Shown: positions 1-7,482, counted from the stretch's first letter. The stretch: 28,861 bases of DNA from Bacteroidales bacterium (GCA_004552195.1 SFPC01000058.1:1-28861), one strand, 5' to 3'. Translations and numbers: made by a program. The notes: generated from the sequence alone by a model not told the origin.

Positions 1-602
1 TTGATTTCCGGGGTGTCAAGCATCTCCTGAGGGATGTTTTGGGTGTTTTCTCTGATTTCCGTCAGATACCGGAGCCAGAGTACTTGCATTTTTTTCTCAG
101 AGAGAGTATGCGGGTGGAATTTGGGCAGTTCCACAAAAATGAGGTGCAGTCCGTCAATCACTCTGTCGGTGTACTGTTCATGAACCATACGATAGTAATG
201 GTAGTATTCGGGAATATCCTTTTCAAATACATCGTTTACCAGGTTCAGGGAATAGACGGGTTCCAGGAGGTGATAGCTCTCGTTGCGGTCCAATTGACGG
301 ACATAAGCCTTGGCGGAGTTGAACATGACACGTTGCATGAACTCTTGCGACCACACCATTTGCATTTCTACGATAAATTGGCGGCCGTTCAGGTCTTTGC
401 ATCTCACGTCGACGATGCTGTTTTTGCGTAAAGGGTTTTCAGGCACCAGTTCGGCGGGAAGATATTCCACCGAAGTGATGGTTTCATTTTCGTTTTTGAA
501 AGGGAGCAGGGCATTCAGAAGGCTTACGACCAGGTCGGGGTGTTCGCCGAACACTTTCTTGAAAGTCAGGTCTGCTTTAGGGTCCAGATATCTTTTTGCC
601 AT
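1..602 (-). CDS. Rpn-family PD-(D/E)XK nuclease / putative transposase, 3' end cut by window
   Basis: The frame opens with MAKRYLDPKADLTFKKVFGE at 602 and runs off the left edge after 200 codons. The opening (LDPKxDxxFKxxFG) and the later stretch IVDVRCKDLNGRQFIVEMQM are typical of the Rpn/PDDEXK_2 family (PF12784 type) of recombination-promoting nucleases. Residues D65, E79 and Q81 fit a D-x13-ExQ PD-(D/E)XK catalytic core. Family members are usually about 300 residues, so roughly the last third is outside the window. In this family the known activity is DNA cleavage that promotes recombination; whether this copy is active cannot be told. It lies downstream of the C11 peptidase on the same strand, separated by a hairpin, so it is probably its own transcription unit. 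It is the only mobile-type gene in the window, but nothing shows that it acts on the palindromic repeats nearby. Confidence 0.85.
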   Translation of the reverse strand, partial: MAKRYLDPKADLTFKKVFGEHPDLVVSLLNALLPFKNENETITSVEYLPAELVPENPLRKNSIVDVRCKDLNGRQFIVEMQMVWSQEFMQRVMFNSAKAYVRQLDRNESYHLLEPVYSLNLVNDVFEKDIPEYYHYYRMVHEQYTDRVIDGLHLIFVELPKFHPHTLSEKKMQVLWLRYLTEIRENTQNIPQEMLDTPEI

Positions 603-646
603 AGTTGCTGAGATTTTTGTTGTCAGGAAAAATGTTGTAACGATTG

Positions 647-679
647 CCGGATGGAATGGCGGACAGCTTTACCATCCGG
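647..679 (-). terminator. Hairpin overlapping the stop of the C11 peptidase gene
   Basis: An 8-bp perfect stem, CCGGATGG (647-654) and CCATCCGG (672-679), has a 17-nt loop and overlaps the TAA stop of the peptidase gene. On the minus strand a T-rich stretch follows only after about 15 nt, so this is a weak intrinsic terminator or a 3' stabilising hairpin. Confidence 0.4.
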
Positions 680-2072
680 TGACTTCAAATCCGGCATCGC
701 TGTACCATTCCGTCTGGCGGAATGCTGTGTTCAGGTCGCCGTGTATGGTGGATTTGGCGTTTCGGGTATAGACTTCCTGCGGCACGAACATACTGACAGC
801 CCGGTAGTTGTCAGTGTCGATGGGCATATGCTGATAATCCCAGTTGTAGGGTCCTATCCAATATCTTTCGGTCGCGCCATGGTAAACGATCACGTCGTCC
901 AGGGCACGGAGCGCCTGGGCCGTATCAGCCGGAGCCAATATCCGGGCGATACTTTGCCGGGCATCATAATTGTGCGGCCGGTAGTAGTACTTTGAGCAAT
1001 AGGTCTGATAGTTCAACACGCCGTTCATGTCGGCGGTTTGTCCGTCGGTCAGTGAGGATGCGGGCAAGGCGTTCTTCAGCGTTTCTGCCAGGTGCGCCAG
1101 TTTGTCTGTCTGCAGACAGGCTATCGCCAGGCCGTAGTCGCCGTAGATATATCTGAGGTCCGTATCCGTAACATCTTGAAGGTAGGTTCGGGCAATGTCT
1201 GCCGGGTCCGCGCTGAACAAGCCTTTTTCCATTTGATGGGTATAATATGCGCCGGCCGATGGTATGGCCATGGGTGAAGCCACGATGTAGTCCGTCTGGT
1301 TGCGCAGTGCGTAGGCCACTTCGAGGTTTTGCATCAGGCAGGCATCGAAAAAGATGAACCGGCAGTGTATGCCGGCAGCGTCAATGGCCTGCGCCATGTC
1401 TGCCACGTTCATATTTGCGCCTTTGTCGACCAGTTTCCCGTCCGGTCCGCTATCGATGCCAAACGACAGTGTGTGGGGAAGCTGTGGTGAGGCTGCCGGA
1501 TTTTCAAACGCGTCGTAGTCCGTTTCGGTTGCCGGGATCCACCCGTCGGCGTGCGACCACATCACCAACCCGTATTCTTGGGCCGGACATTTTTCTTTCA
1601 TTATTTCGAGCACTTCAGCGAAGCGTTTCGGGGAGGCAGAGCAAATGTCGTAGTCCCATTGCTTCAGCAGGAGTGGCTCTTCGCGTCCGGCTGTGACGGA
1701 ATAGAGCCGGGGTTTCTTGTCGTCGTCAATGAACATGAGTAGACGGTCTGCTGGGGAAATGAAGGCGTGTCCGTCCATGATTTCAGCAGAGTCGGTCGTG
1801 TGGCAGTGCCAAGCTCCCAAGGAGTTCTCGGCACACATGTAAACCAAAACCGTACGGCGCGCCATGCCGATGTCGGGCTGTTCCGTCTCCGGCTTTTTGT
1901 CAGAGCAGGCAATGAGTAGGGTGGACAGGAAAAGTAAGAACAAATATGGGAACGATTTCGTTAAGCCAAATGAGCAGAGTTCAAGCTCGCTTGAATACTC
2001 TGCCATGGCGAGAAATCGCACTTTTAAGAACGATTTCGTTAAGCCAAATGAGCACAAATGAGCAGAGTTCAA
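669..2072 (-). CDS. Clostripain-family (C11) cysteine peptidase lipoprotein, 5' end disrupted by tandem repeats
   Basis: The body matches family C11: the opening RRTVLVYMCAENSLG, a His in LVMWSHADGW (about residue 174 of the open frame) and a Cys in FIFFDACLMQNLEVAYAL (about 244) as the expected catalytic dyad. The lipobox is LLIAC, so an envelope lipoprotein is expected. The open frame begins at 2072, but everything upstream of residue 42 is encoded by two 78-bp-type repeats (1951-2116). Exact removal of those 166 bp joins an ATG at 2127-2125 to the body and gives MKNFPYLFLLFLSTLLIAC, a textbook lipoprotein signal. That ATG overlaps the TGA of the upstream DUF4230 gene as ATGA. As it stands, translation from 2127 would stop at 1981. 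Expression would need an internal start, of which ATG 2006 (MAEYSSEL) is the most plausible since it keeps a Lys before the hydrophobic core. The gene may be weakly expressed or dead. Confidence 0.8.
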   Translation of the reverse strand: MNSAHLCSFGLTKSFLKVRFLAMAEYSSELELCSFGLTKSFPYLFLLFLSTLLIACSDKKPETEQPDIGMARRTVLVYMCAENSLGAWHCHTTDSAEIMDGHAFISPADRLLMFIDDDKKPRLYSVTAGREEPLLLKQWDYDICSASPKRFAEVLEIMKEKCPAQEYGLVMWSHADGWIPATETDYDAFENPAASPQLPHTLSFGIDSGPDGKLVDKGANMNVADMAQAIDAAGIHCRFIFFDACLMQNLEVAYALRNQTDYIVASPMAIPSAGAYYTHQMEKGLFSADPADIARTYLQDVTDTDLRYIYGDYGLAIACLQTDKLAHLAETLKNALPASSLTDGQTADMNGVLNYQTYCSKYYYRPHNYDARQSIARILAPADTAQALRALDDVIVYHGATERYWIGPYNWDYQHMPIDTDNYRAVSMFVPQEVYTRNAKSTIHGDLNTAFRQTEWYSDAGFEVTGW

Positions 2073-2116
2073 GCTCGCTTGAATACTCTGCCATGGCGAG
2101 AAATCGCACTTTTAAG
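1951..2116. repeat. Tandem pair of 78-bp palindromic units inside the C11 signal-peptide codons
   Basis: Unit 1 is 1951-2028 (78 bp), starting AACGATTTCGTTAAGCC and ending CGCACTTTTAAG. Unit 2 is 2029-2116 (88 bp) and is the same except for a 10-bp tandem duplication of CAAATGAGCA (2045-2064). Each unit folds on itself. The core is GCAGAGTTCAAGC, TC, GCTTGAATACTCTGC with a 2-nt bulge, and outer arms CGATTTC and GAAATCG pair further out. Unit 1 is identical to the copy at 8556-8633. Read on the minus strand one unit gives 26 stop-free codons. Confidence 0.93.
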
Positions 2117-2123
2117 AAGTTCT

Positions 2124-2777
2124 TCATTGGTCAGCATTGTTTTGGATAAAGGAAATCTCGATTTTTTTGAATCCCAGGGCCGAGAATACCTGTGTGAAAT
2201 GCGTGCGTGCATGTTCTTCAGCCAATTGCAGGTTGTGCGGTGTCAGGCATCTGTCCAGCATAGCCTGCCGCGCTTTTTTGTAAAGTTCTTCGTTCGCCTG
2301 TGGCGGGATACTGCCTTTTTCGTAGAAAGACCGGCTGTGGGCCTCGTCCACGAACAGCGAATCGAGCAGCGTGATGGCCGGCAGGCGCAGCCGGCATACC
2401 GAGTCGGGTAGCGAGGTGAACCAATCCTCGGGTGCTGTCGTCATATCTATGCCCAGACGTAGCGTGCCGCTGTAGATGCGTACCAGGTGGTCATCGCCGA
2501 ACGTGCCTTTCCTGTGCCACTCCACCAGTTCTTCCGTCGTCACTGACAAAAATTCCCATTGGTCAAGTTTGCGCAGGCTCCGTATCTCCTCCGGGGTGAT
2601 GTCAATGCGTGTGTTGTGTACCAGATTCAGTGCTACAGGCGGATTTTCCTGGAAACTTTTCACGATTACCGCAACAGCCACAGCGGTGGCAGCAATGGCC
2701 GCCACCCACCAATAACGCACCATGCTGAGCAGGATGCCACCCAGCCTGGAAAAAGAGTGAGGTCTGTTCTGCGTCAT
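2124..2777 (-). CDS. DUF4230 family membrane-anchored protein (second of a tandem pair)
   Basis: A 217-residue protein with one membrane segment near residues 22-41 (WWVAAIAATAVAVAVIV) after a basic, Ser-containing N-terminus. The rest is probably outside the inner membrane. The order of conserved stretches (LVHNTRIDITPEE, SVTTEELVEW, LRLGIDMT, LRLPAITLLD, then a Lys/Arg-rich helix ending in FxxLGFKKIEISF) matches the DUF4230 family and parallels its upstream neighbour. The function of DUF4230 is unknown. The start codon lies 3 bp after the stop of the first DUF4230 gene. Its TGA overlaps an ATG (as ATGA) that is the likely original start of the C11 peptidase gene, so the three genes were probably one translationally coupled operon. 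Confidence 0.8.
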   Translation of the reverse strand: MTQNRPHSFSRLGGILLSMVRYWWVAAIAATAVAVAVIVKSFQENPPVALNLVHNTRIDITPEEIRSLRKLDQWEFLSVTTEELVEWHRKGTFGDDHLVRIYSGTLRLGIDMTTAPEDWFTSLPDSVCRLRLPAITLLDSLFVDEAHSRSFYEKGSIPPQANEELYKKARQAMLDRCLTPHNLQLAEEHARTHFTQVFSALGFKKIEISFIQNNADQ

Positions 2778-2780
2778 GCG

Positions 2781-3473
2781 TCAAAGCTTTTGGATGAGGG
2801 GAAGTAAGTCCTTGTCTGAAAAATCCTTGCGGAAGCGAATGACGATGTGCTGCTCGTCAAACCCCATCCGCTCCAGTAGCGGCACCAGCAGTGTTGTGGC
2901 ATCTTGTCGTGCTTGTTCCGTCAGCCCGTACTGGGCTGTGTGGTTCAGGATGCTGTCCATGCCTTGTTTGGCCAGTGCAGCTTTTTCTGCATCGGAGAAG
3001 CGTGAGCGCAACGGGCCGACATATTGCCGGGTGCCTTGGTGGTCAATCTTTGAGGCTGTGGCCACCAAACAGGGGTCTGGCAGGGTGATGACAATTTTCC
3101 CGTCACGGCATTCTACGTTCCGGCTGTCAAACTGTGCAAAGTCAATATAAGCTTTCAGTGTCACGTCAATCGGGATGGCGATTTTCCGGTCGCCAACCCG
3201 GGTAGGCACCTTTACGGGGATGCCCACTATTTGGCCTTCCAGCGAAGGGGCATCGCTGTAGGTGACCAGTTTGTGGATGACGGCTTCAGTGGTGTAGAGC
3301 CGTGCTTGTTTGTTAACCTCCATCACAATGCGTGCCACGGTGTCGGTTCTTATAGCCTGTTCGCTACGCACGCTGTCCGTCCCGTTTCCGCACCTGCTGC
3401 ACGAAGCGGTGTAAGGTACAATGCCGGCCAATAACAGCACGGTTGTTACGATGGAAAGTAAAAGACTGCGCAT
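2781..3473 (-). CDS. DUF4230 family secreted or lipid-anchored protein (first of a tandem pair)
   Basis: A 230-residue protein with an N-terminal export signal (hydrophobic residues about 4-20) followed by SCSRCG. The Cys near 25 could be lipidated, though the lipobox is not canonical. The body carries VNKQARLYTTEAVIHKLV, then a conserved strand set IPIDVTLKAYIDFAQFD and GKIVITLPDPCLVATASKID, and a C-terminal VPLLERMGFDEQHIVIRF. This is the DUF4230 layout, whose role is unknown. It is the first gene of the operon reaching to the C11 peptidase. A TAATTTTG box lies 23 bp upstream. Two diverged paralogs side by side suggest an ancient duplication or a heteromeric partner arrangement; the latter is inference. 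Confidence 0.82.
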   Translation of the reverse strand: MRSLLLSIVTTVLLLAGIVPYTASCSRCGNGTDSVRSEQAIRTDTVARIVMEVNKQARLYTTEAVIHKLVTYSDAPSLEGQIVGIPVKVPTRVGDRKIAIPIDVTLKAYIDFAQFDSRNVECRDGKIVITLPDPCLVATASKIDHQGTRQYVGPLRSRFSDAEKAALAKQGMDSILNHTAQYGLTEQARQDATTLLVPLLERMGFDEQHIVIRFRKDFSDKDLLPLIQKL

Positions 3474-3495
3474 ACGTCAAACGGTTTTAATAGGG

Positions 3496-3503
3496 CAAAA
3501 TTA
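3496..3503 (-). promoter_or_regulatory. Bacteroidetes -7 box for the DUF4230 operon
   Basis: On the minus strand this is TAATTTTG, a full match to TAnnTTTG, 23 bp upstream of the first DUF4230 start. I see no convincing TTTG at the -33 spacing. Confidence 0.45.
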
Positions 3504-3534
3504 GAGAAAAACTTTCAGTCTTTGGAGTGCTTAT

Positions 3535-3565
3535 TTTGATAACTGACAAAGTTTTTGTTATTTTG
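3535..3565 (+). promoter_or_regulatory. Probable promoter of the DUF4738 lipoprotein gene
   Basis: TTTG (3535-3538), 19 bp, then TTATTTTG (3558-3565). This fits the Bacteroidetes layout TTTG-N19-TAnnTTTG with one mismatch in the -7 box, and would give a leader of about 30 nt. It is divergent from the DUF4230 promoter. Confidence 0.5.
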
Positions 3566-3601
3566 CTCTTCCGTAATACAAAACACACCGTTCTAAACAA
3601 A

Positions 3602-4165
3602 ATGAGAATAAAGAAAATTTCCGTCCTCGGGGCGTGCGCCATCTTCATGCTGTCATCCTGTGGCGAAAAGAAGAGCAATGTGAATGTGGAAGCCCTGCAG
3701 ACGGAACAGCAGCAGGCTGTGGCCGGCACTCCCTATGCCGAACCGGAACTCAAGAACACTTCCACGGCGAAACTGGGGGGAAGAACTTACCAGATTACCG
3801 TGGAGCGTCGTGCCGACACTTCGCTCCCGGTGGTGACCGATGAATTGGGAAACCGTTTTTACGACAACCGTGTGGAAGTGAGCATTTTGCGCGATGGTCA
3901 GTCTTTCTTGCAGCGCAGTTACACCAAGGATGCTTTCTCCGACTTCCTGTCCGCTTCCGACAAGCAGGGCACAGTTCTCTTGGGCATGGCCTTTGATGCC
4001 GACCGCAGCGATTCCCGTGCCATCCGTCTGGGTGCGCAGATAGGGCAGGTAGGTGTGGAGGAAGGACCTGCCTTCGTCGTGGAAATACCGCTTGGAGGGG
4101 GAGCACCCAGTATCGTGCGCGACAGTAACCAGGACACTACGGGCGACGATGGAATGGAGGATTAA
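3602..4165 (+). CDS. DUF4738-type lipoprotein
   Basis: A 187-residue lipoprotein starting MRIKKISVLGACAIFMLSSC, with the Cys at 20 in a clear lipobox (LSSC). I chose ATG 3602 rather than an in-frame ATG at 3527 because it places the basic n-region directly before the hydrophobic core. The body has the strand pattern GGRTYQITVERRADTSLPVV, then NRFYDNRVEVSILRDGQSFLQRSYTKDAFSDFL and a late VLLGMAFDADR. I recall this layout from Bacteroidales DUF4738 proteins of similar length. The function is unknown and the location is envelope. It stands alone between divergent DUF4230 genes and a convergent small lipoprotein gene. Confidence 0.75.
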   Translation: MRIKKISVLGACAIFMLSSCGEKKSNVNVEALQTEQQQAVAGTPYAEPELKNTSTAKLGGRTYQITVERRADTSLPVVTDELGNRFYDNRVEVSILRDGQSFLQRSYTKDAFSDFLSASDKQGTVLLGMAFDADRSDSRAIRLGAQIGQVGVEEGPAFVVEIPLGGGAPSIVRDSNQDTTGDDGMED

Positions 4166-4255
4166 AGTGCACCTTTGCGTTATTCACGGGTGAAGCTGTT
4201 CTTCGGTAGCCTTGCAATGTGTTGAGCTCTGTTTTAATGAAGATCATATAAGTAG

Positions 4256-4326
4256 GTGTTTAAAAGTAGTTGATATCATGTATGTCTCTCGATAGAGCAC
4301 TCGTGATATCAACCACTCTTAAACAC
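4256..4326. terminator. 71-bp near-perfect inverted repeat downstream of the DUF4738 gene
   Basis: 25-bp arms (4256-4280 and 4302-4326, 22 of 25 positions complementary, containing TTGATATCA on both sides) flank a 21-nt loop that holds a small CTCT/AGAG hairpin. It lies 90 bp after the stop at 4165 and is followed by TTTCTTG, so it may be a terminator. Its length also fits a small palindromic repeat. Apart from this and the hairpin at 4444-4478, I see nothing in the 375-bp gap 4166-4540. Confidence 0.45.
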
Positions 4327-4443
4327 TTTCTTGTATATGGGCATAGCCAATACGCGACTTTTGATTGGTATTTTCTTGCTTATTCTCCGTTTTTCTTGTG
4401 CTTGTATTTCTTTACAGTGTGTGGAGTGCGTTTCATCAAAGCA

Positions 4444-4478
4444 CAAAAAAACCTGTAGAACACGGTTCCACAGGTTTC
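4444..4478 (-). terminator. Intrinsic terminator of the small Ala/Ser/Asp lipoprotein gene
   Basis: The arms AAACCTGT and ACAGGTTT, with GAAC/GTTC pairing further in, form a strong hairpin. On the minus strand it is followed by a run of seven T. It sits about 65 bp after the stop of the small lipoprotein gene. Confidence 0.8.
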
Positions 4479-4540
4479 AGTTTCTCTCGTTGTTCGCGAG
4501 TTCCGCTTGGCTGCTTTAGCTAAACGTTCTTGGCTTAAAA

Positions 4541-4738
4541 TTAAGCGGGAACTTCAACAGAGTCAGCAGCAGCGCTGTCAGCAACTACGCTGTCAGCAGC
4601 AGCAGAGTCAGTAGCAGCGCTATCAACAACTGCGCTATCAGCTACAGAGTCAGTGGCAGCAGCGTCAGAAGTTTTGTTACCGCAAGAAGCGAAAGAGATA
4701 GCAGCGAAAGCTACGAACATGAAAACTAACTTTTTCAT
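4541..4738 (-). CDS. Small Ala/Ser/Asp/Val-rich lipoprotein (65 aa)
   Basis: A 65-residue protein: signal peptide MKKLVFMFVAFAAISFASC with lipidated Cys at 19, then a low-complexity tail made of repeated xDSxxx units (DSVADSAVVDSAATDSAA and so on) ending VEVPA. The mature part is only about 46 residues, acidic and probably unstructured. I know no function for it. Similar short MKK-lipobox proteins with (A/V)DS repeats occur in Bacteroidales. The gene has its own well-formed promoter (CTTG-N19-TACCTTTG) and a strong terminator, which argues that it is a real and well-expressed single-gene unit rather than chance coding. The repeat codons (GCTGTCAGC-like) could vary in number by slippage. Confidence 0.85.
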   Translation of the reverse strand: MKKLVFMFVAFAAISFASCGNKTSDAAATDSVADSAVVDSAATDSAAADSVVADSAAADSVEVPA

Positions 4739-4792
4739 TTTGTTTGAATTAAAATTTTAAGTAAAACAATCAATTGCCTTTGTAAAACGCTG

Positions 4793-4823
4793 CAAAGGTA
4801 CGGACTTTTTCATCTCTTGCAAG
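4793..4823 (-). promoter_or_regulatory. Promoter of the small lipoprotein gene
   Basis: On the minus strand, CTTG (4823-4820), 19 bp, then TACCTTTG (4800-4793), a perfect TAnnTTTG -7 box. The leader would be about 45-50 nt and AT-rich, as is usual for highly expressed Bacteroidetes genes. Confidence 0.7.
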
Positions 4824-5042
4824 TCCAGCCCCACTTTTTTTGAATTCTATCGTGATTATTTAACAATTTCTTATTTTGAAACGTTTCGTTGTCAGCTTGG
4901 TATGTCATTTTGCTTGGTTTGTTGATGGGTGTGCAGAGAAAACGCTTGCTTCTGTTCCGACCGAGAAGGATAAACTTCTCGACTCTTCAACTTTTCAACT
5001 AAAAAGCACTATCTTCGCACACATATTTATATTATATACGAA

Positions 5043-6392
5043 ATGTCTTTATCACAGGATATGAAAGCAGCCTATCAGACATTGGGCTGCAAATTGAATT
5101 TTGCCGAGACCTCATCGCTTCGCGATTTGCTGGAAAGCGAAGGGGTGCAGACTGCTGCCCGGGGGGAGAAGGCCGATATCTGCATTGTCAACACCTGTTC
5201 GGTAACGGATGTAGCAGACCACAAATGCCGTCAGGCCATCCATCGCTTCACACGGGAGCACCCCGGGGCGTTTGTGGTGGTGATGGGCTGTTACGCACAG
5301 CTCAAAGCCGACGAGATTGCGGCCTTTGAGGGCGTGGACCTCGTGCTGGGCATGGAGCAGAAGGGAAAGGTCTGGCAATATATAAAGGAGCGTTTGGCGC
5401 AGAAACGGGCTTTGGCCGGCGGGGATGCCTGCCATGAAGCCATCAGTGTACCAACGCACGACATCCGCACATTCGTGCCATCGTGCTCCCGGGGCGACCG
5501 CACGCGTTATTTCCTCAAGGTACAGGACGGGTGCAACTATTACTGCACCTATTGCACCATTCCCATTGCCCGGGGGCGTTCGCGCAACGGCTCCATCGCG
5601 TCGTTGGTGAAACAAGCGGAGCAGGTGGCGGCGCAAGGGGGCAAGGAAATTGTCATCACGGGGGTCAACACGGGCGACTTTGGCCGCTCCACGGACGAAA
5701 CCTTTATTGACCTGCTGCGTGCCCTGGATCGTGTGGAGGGCATCGAACGCTATCGCATTTCCAGCATTGAGCCGAATTTGCTGACCGATGAGGTCATTGA
5801 CTTTTGTGTACATTCGCGTGCTTTCATGCCCCATTTCCACATACCTCTTCAGAGCGGCAGCGACGAAGTGCTGAAGCTGATGCGCCGCCGCTACGACACG
5901 GCACTCTTTGAACGCAAAGTCCATAGCATACTGCAGGCCATGCCCGATGCCTTTATCGGAGTGGATGTGATTGTGGGTATGCGGGGCGAGACGGACGCTT
6001 TCTTTGAGGATAGTTTCCGCTTTATTGAATCATTGCCCGTTTCCCAGCTCCATGTGTTCAGCTACAGCGAGCGGCCCGGCACCAAGGCGTTGCAAATACC
6101 TTATGTGGTGACACCGCAAACCAAACATGCACGGAGCAACCGGTTGCTGGCTTTGTCGGAGGAGAAACGCAAGGCTTTTTATGCCCGTTTCATTGGCACC
6201 GAGCGGCCTGTGCTGTGGGAACATGCCCGTTCCGGCGAACCCATGCAGGGGTTTACCGACAATTATATCCGTGTGGTGCAGGCCGAGGGGGCTTCCGTGG
6301 CCGACAATATGCTCACCGTGGTGAAGCTCGGCGACTTCTCCGCCGATGGCGAAACCCTTTGCCAATGTTTGAAAAATTCCGTGGTTCATTAA
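5043..6392 (+). CDS. mtaB: tRNA (N6-threonylcarbamoyladenosine(37)-C2)-methylthiotransferase MtaB
   Basis: A radical-SAM methylthiotransferase that adds a methylthio group to t6A37 in ANN-decoding tRNAs (ms2t6A). The N-terminal UPF0004 domain has the three cluster Cys, C16 (TLGCKLN), C52 (NTCSV) and C83 (MGCYAQ). The radical-SAM motif CNYYCTYC (C164, C168, C171) follows with TIPIARGRSR directly after. The core continues through GVNTGDFG, SSIEPNLL, HIPLQSGSDEVLKLMRRRY and GVDVIVGMRGETDAFF, and the C-terminus is TRAM-like. TLGCKLN and IPIARGRSR favour MtaB over MiaB or RimO. Length (449) is normal. ATG 5061 is a possible alternative start, with AGGAT just before it. It heads a run with the glycosyltransferase 43 bp downstream. 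A TATCTTCG box at 5010-5017 is a weak promoter candidate. Confidence 0.93.
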   Translation: MSLSQDMKAAYQTLGCKLNFAETSSLRDLLESEGVQTAARGEKADICIVNTCSVTDVADHKCRQAIHRFTREHPGAFVVVMGCYAQLKADEIAAFEGVDLVLGMEQKGKVWQYIKERLAQKRALAGGDACHEAISVPTHDIRTFVPSCSRGDRTRYFLKVQDGCNYYCTYCTIPIARGRSRNGSIASLVKQAEQVAAQGGKEIVITGVNTGDFGRSTDETFIDLLRALDRVEGIERYRISSIEPNLLTDEVIDFCVHSRAFMPHFHIPLQSGSDEVLKLMRRRYDTALFERKVHSILQAMPDAFIGVDVIVGMRGETDAFFEDSFRFIESLPVSQLHVFSYSERPGTKALQIPYVVTPQTKHARSNRLLALSEEKRKAFYARFIGTERPVLWEHARSGEPMQGFTDNYIRVVQAEGASVADNMLTVVKLGDFSADGETLCQCLKNSVVH

Positions 6393-6435
6393 GCCGAGCC
6401 GCGCCCTCATTGATTCAAGATAGCACTTTTTTAAA

Positions 6436-7473
6436 ATGATAAAGACAGACAAGATAGCCGTCGTGATACTCAACTGGAATGGATGCGACATGATGCGCCG
6501 TTTCCTGCCTTCGGTAATCCGGCATTCGCAGCCTGAGGGCTTGGTCATCGTGGCCGACAATGGGTCCACCGATGGCTCATTGCCCATGCTCGCCTCCGAG
6601 TTTCCCGAAGTGGTGCAGCTCCCCTTGCCTCGTAACTACGGTTTCGCCGAAGGTTATAATCAGGCACTGAAGCAAGTGGAGGCACCCTATTATCTCTTGC
6701 TCAACTCCGACGTGGAGGTGCCGGCTGGTTGGCTCTCGTCCCTGCTGGCCTACATGGAGCAACATCCTGAGGTGGCCGCGTGCCAACCCAAGCTGTTGAG
6801 CCAGGCCCGTAAAGAAGAGTTTGAGTATGCCGGCGGTGCCGGCGGTTACCTCGACCGTCTGGGCTACCCCTTCTGCCGGGGTCGTGTGTTTGCCGATGTC
6901 GAGCGCGACGAGGGCCAGTACGACCAAATCGTACCCTTGCTTTGGGCTACGGGTGCAGCCTTCATGGTGCGCCGAGCCGACTGGGAACAGAGCGGCGGGC
7001 TCGACGGTCGTTTTTTTGCCCACATGGAAGAAATAGACCTCTGCTGGCGGCTCCGTACCCGTGGGCGGCAGATAGTGTGTGTGCCCCAGAGCGTGGCCTA
7101 TCACGTGGGCGGTGGCACGCTCGATGCCGGCAATCCGCGCAAAACCTTCCTCAATTTCCGCAATAACCTCCTCATGCTCTATAAAAACCTGCCTGAGGAG
7201 GAGTTGCGCTCCGTGATGCGGCTCCGTTGGTGGCTCGATGCACTGGCCTCCCTGCAGTTCCTGCTCAAGGGCGATGTGGCCAACTTCAAGGCAGTGTGGC
7301 GGGCGCGGCGTGAGTTCAACCGGTTGCGGCCCGGCTTCGCCCCTGACCGTGCCGAAAATCTCCGCTTGGCCGTAGCCGGAGGAGCGGTGCCCGAGCGGGT
7401 ACCCTTTTCCCTCTTGTGGCAGTACTACGTGCGGGGCCGCAAACGGTTTTCCCAACTCCCAATGCGTCATTAA
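6436..7473 (+). CDS. Family 2 glycosyltransferase (rhamnosyltransferase-like)
   Basis: A 345-residue GT-A glycosyltransferase. It opens IAVVILNWNGCDMMRRFLPS, carries the nucleotide-sugar binding DNGSTDGS near residues 40-47, LLLNSDVEVP (the DxD-equivalent) near 91-100, GGYLDRLGYPF, WATGAAFMVRR and the acceptor-side HMEEIDLCWRLRTRG near residues 197-211, followed by HVGGGTL. These are the landmarks of the WbbL/rhamnosyltransferase-like branch of GT2. It probably transfers a sugar onto a cell-surface glycan at the cytoplasmic face of the inner membrane; donor and acceptor cannot be read from the sequence. No membrane segment is evident. It lies 43 bp after mtaB and 112 bp before the RsmI-like methyltransferase, an order I believe is common in Bacteroidales. 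Confidence 0.88.
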   Translation: MIKTDKIAVVILNWNGCDMMRRFLPSVIRHSQPEGLVIVADNGSTDGSLPMLASEFPEVVQLPLPRNYGFAEGYNQALKQVEAPYYLLLNSDVEVPAGWLSSLLAYMEQHPEVAACQPKLLSQARKEEFEYAGGAGGYLDRLGYPFCRGRVFADVERDEGQYDQIVPLLWATGAAFMVRRADWEQSGGLDGRFFAHMEEIDLCWRLRTRGRQIVCVPQSVAYHVGGGTLDAGNPRKTFLNFRNNLLMLYKNLPEEELRSVMRLRWWLDALASLQFLLKGDVANFKAVWRARREFNRLRPGFAPDRAENLRLAVAGGAVPERVPFSLLWQYYVRGRKRFSQLPMRH

Positions 7474-7482
7474 ACTTTAAAA

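Noticed and set aside
1..602. Rpn nuclease as the mover of the palindromic elements
   Set aside because: Only proximity supports it; the other copies are not near such a gene and no mechanism can be inferred.
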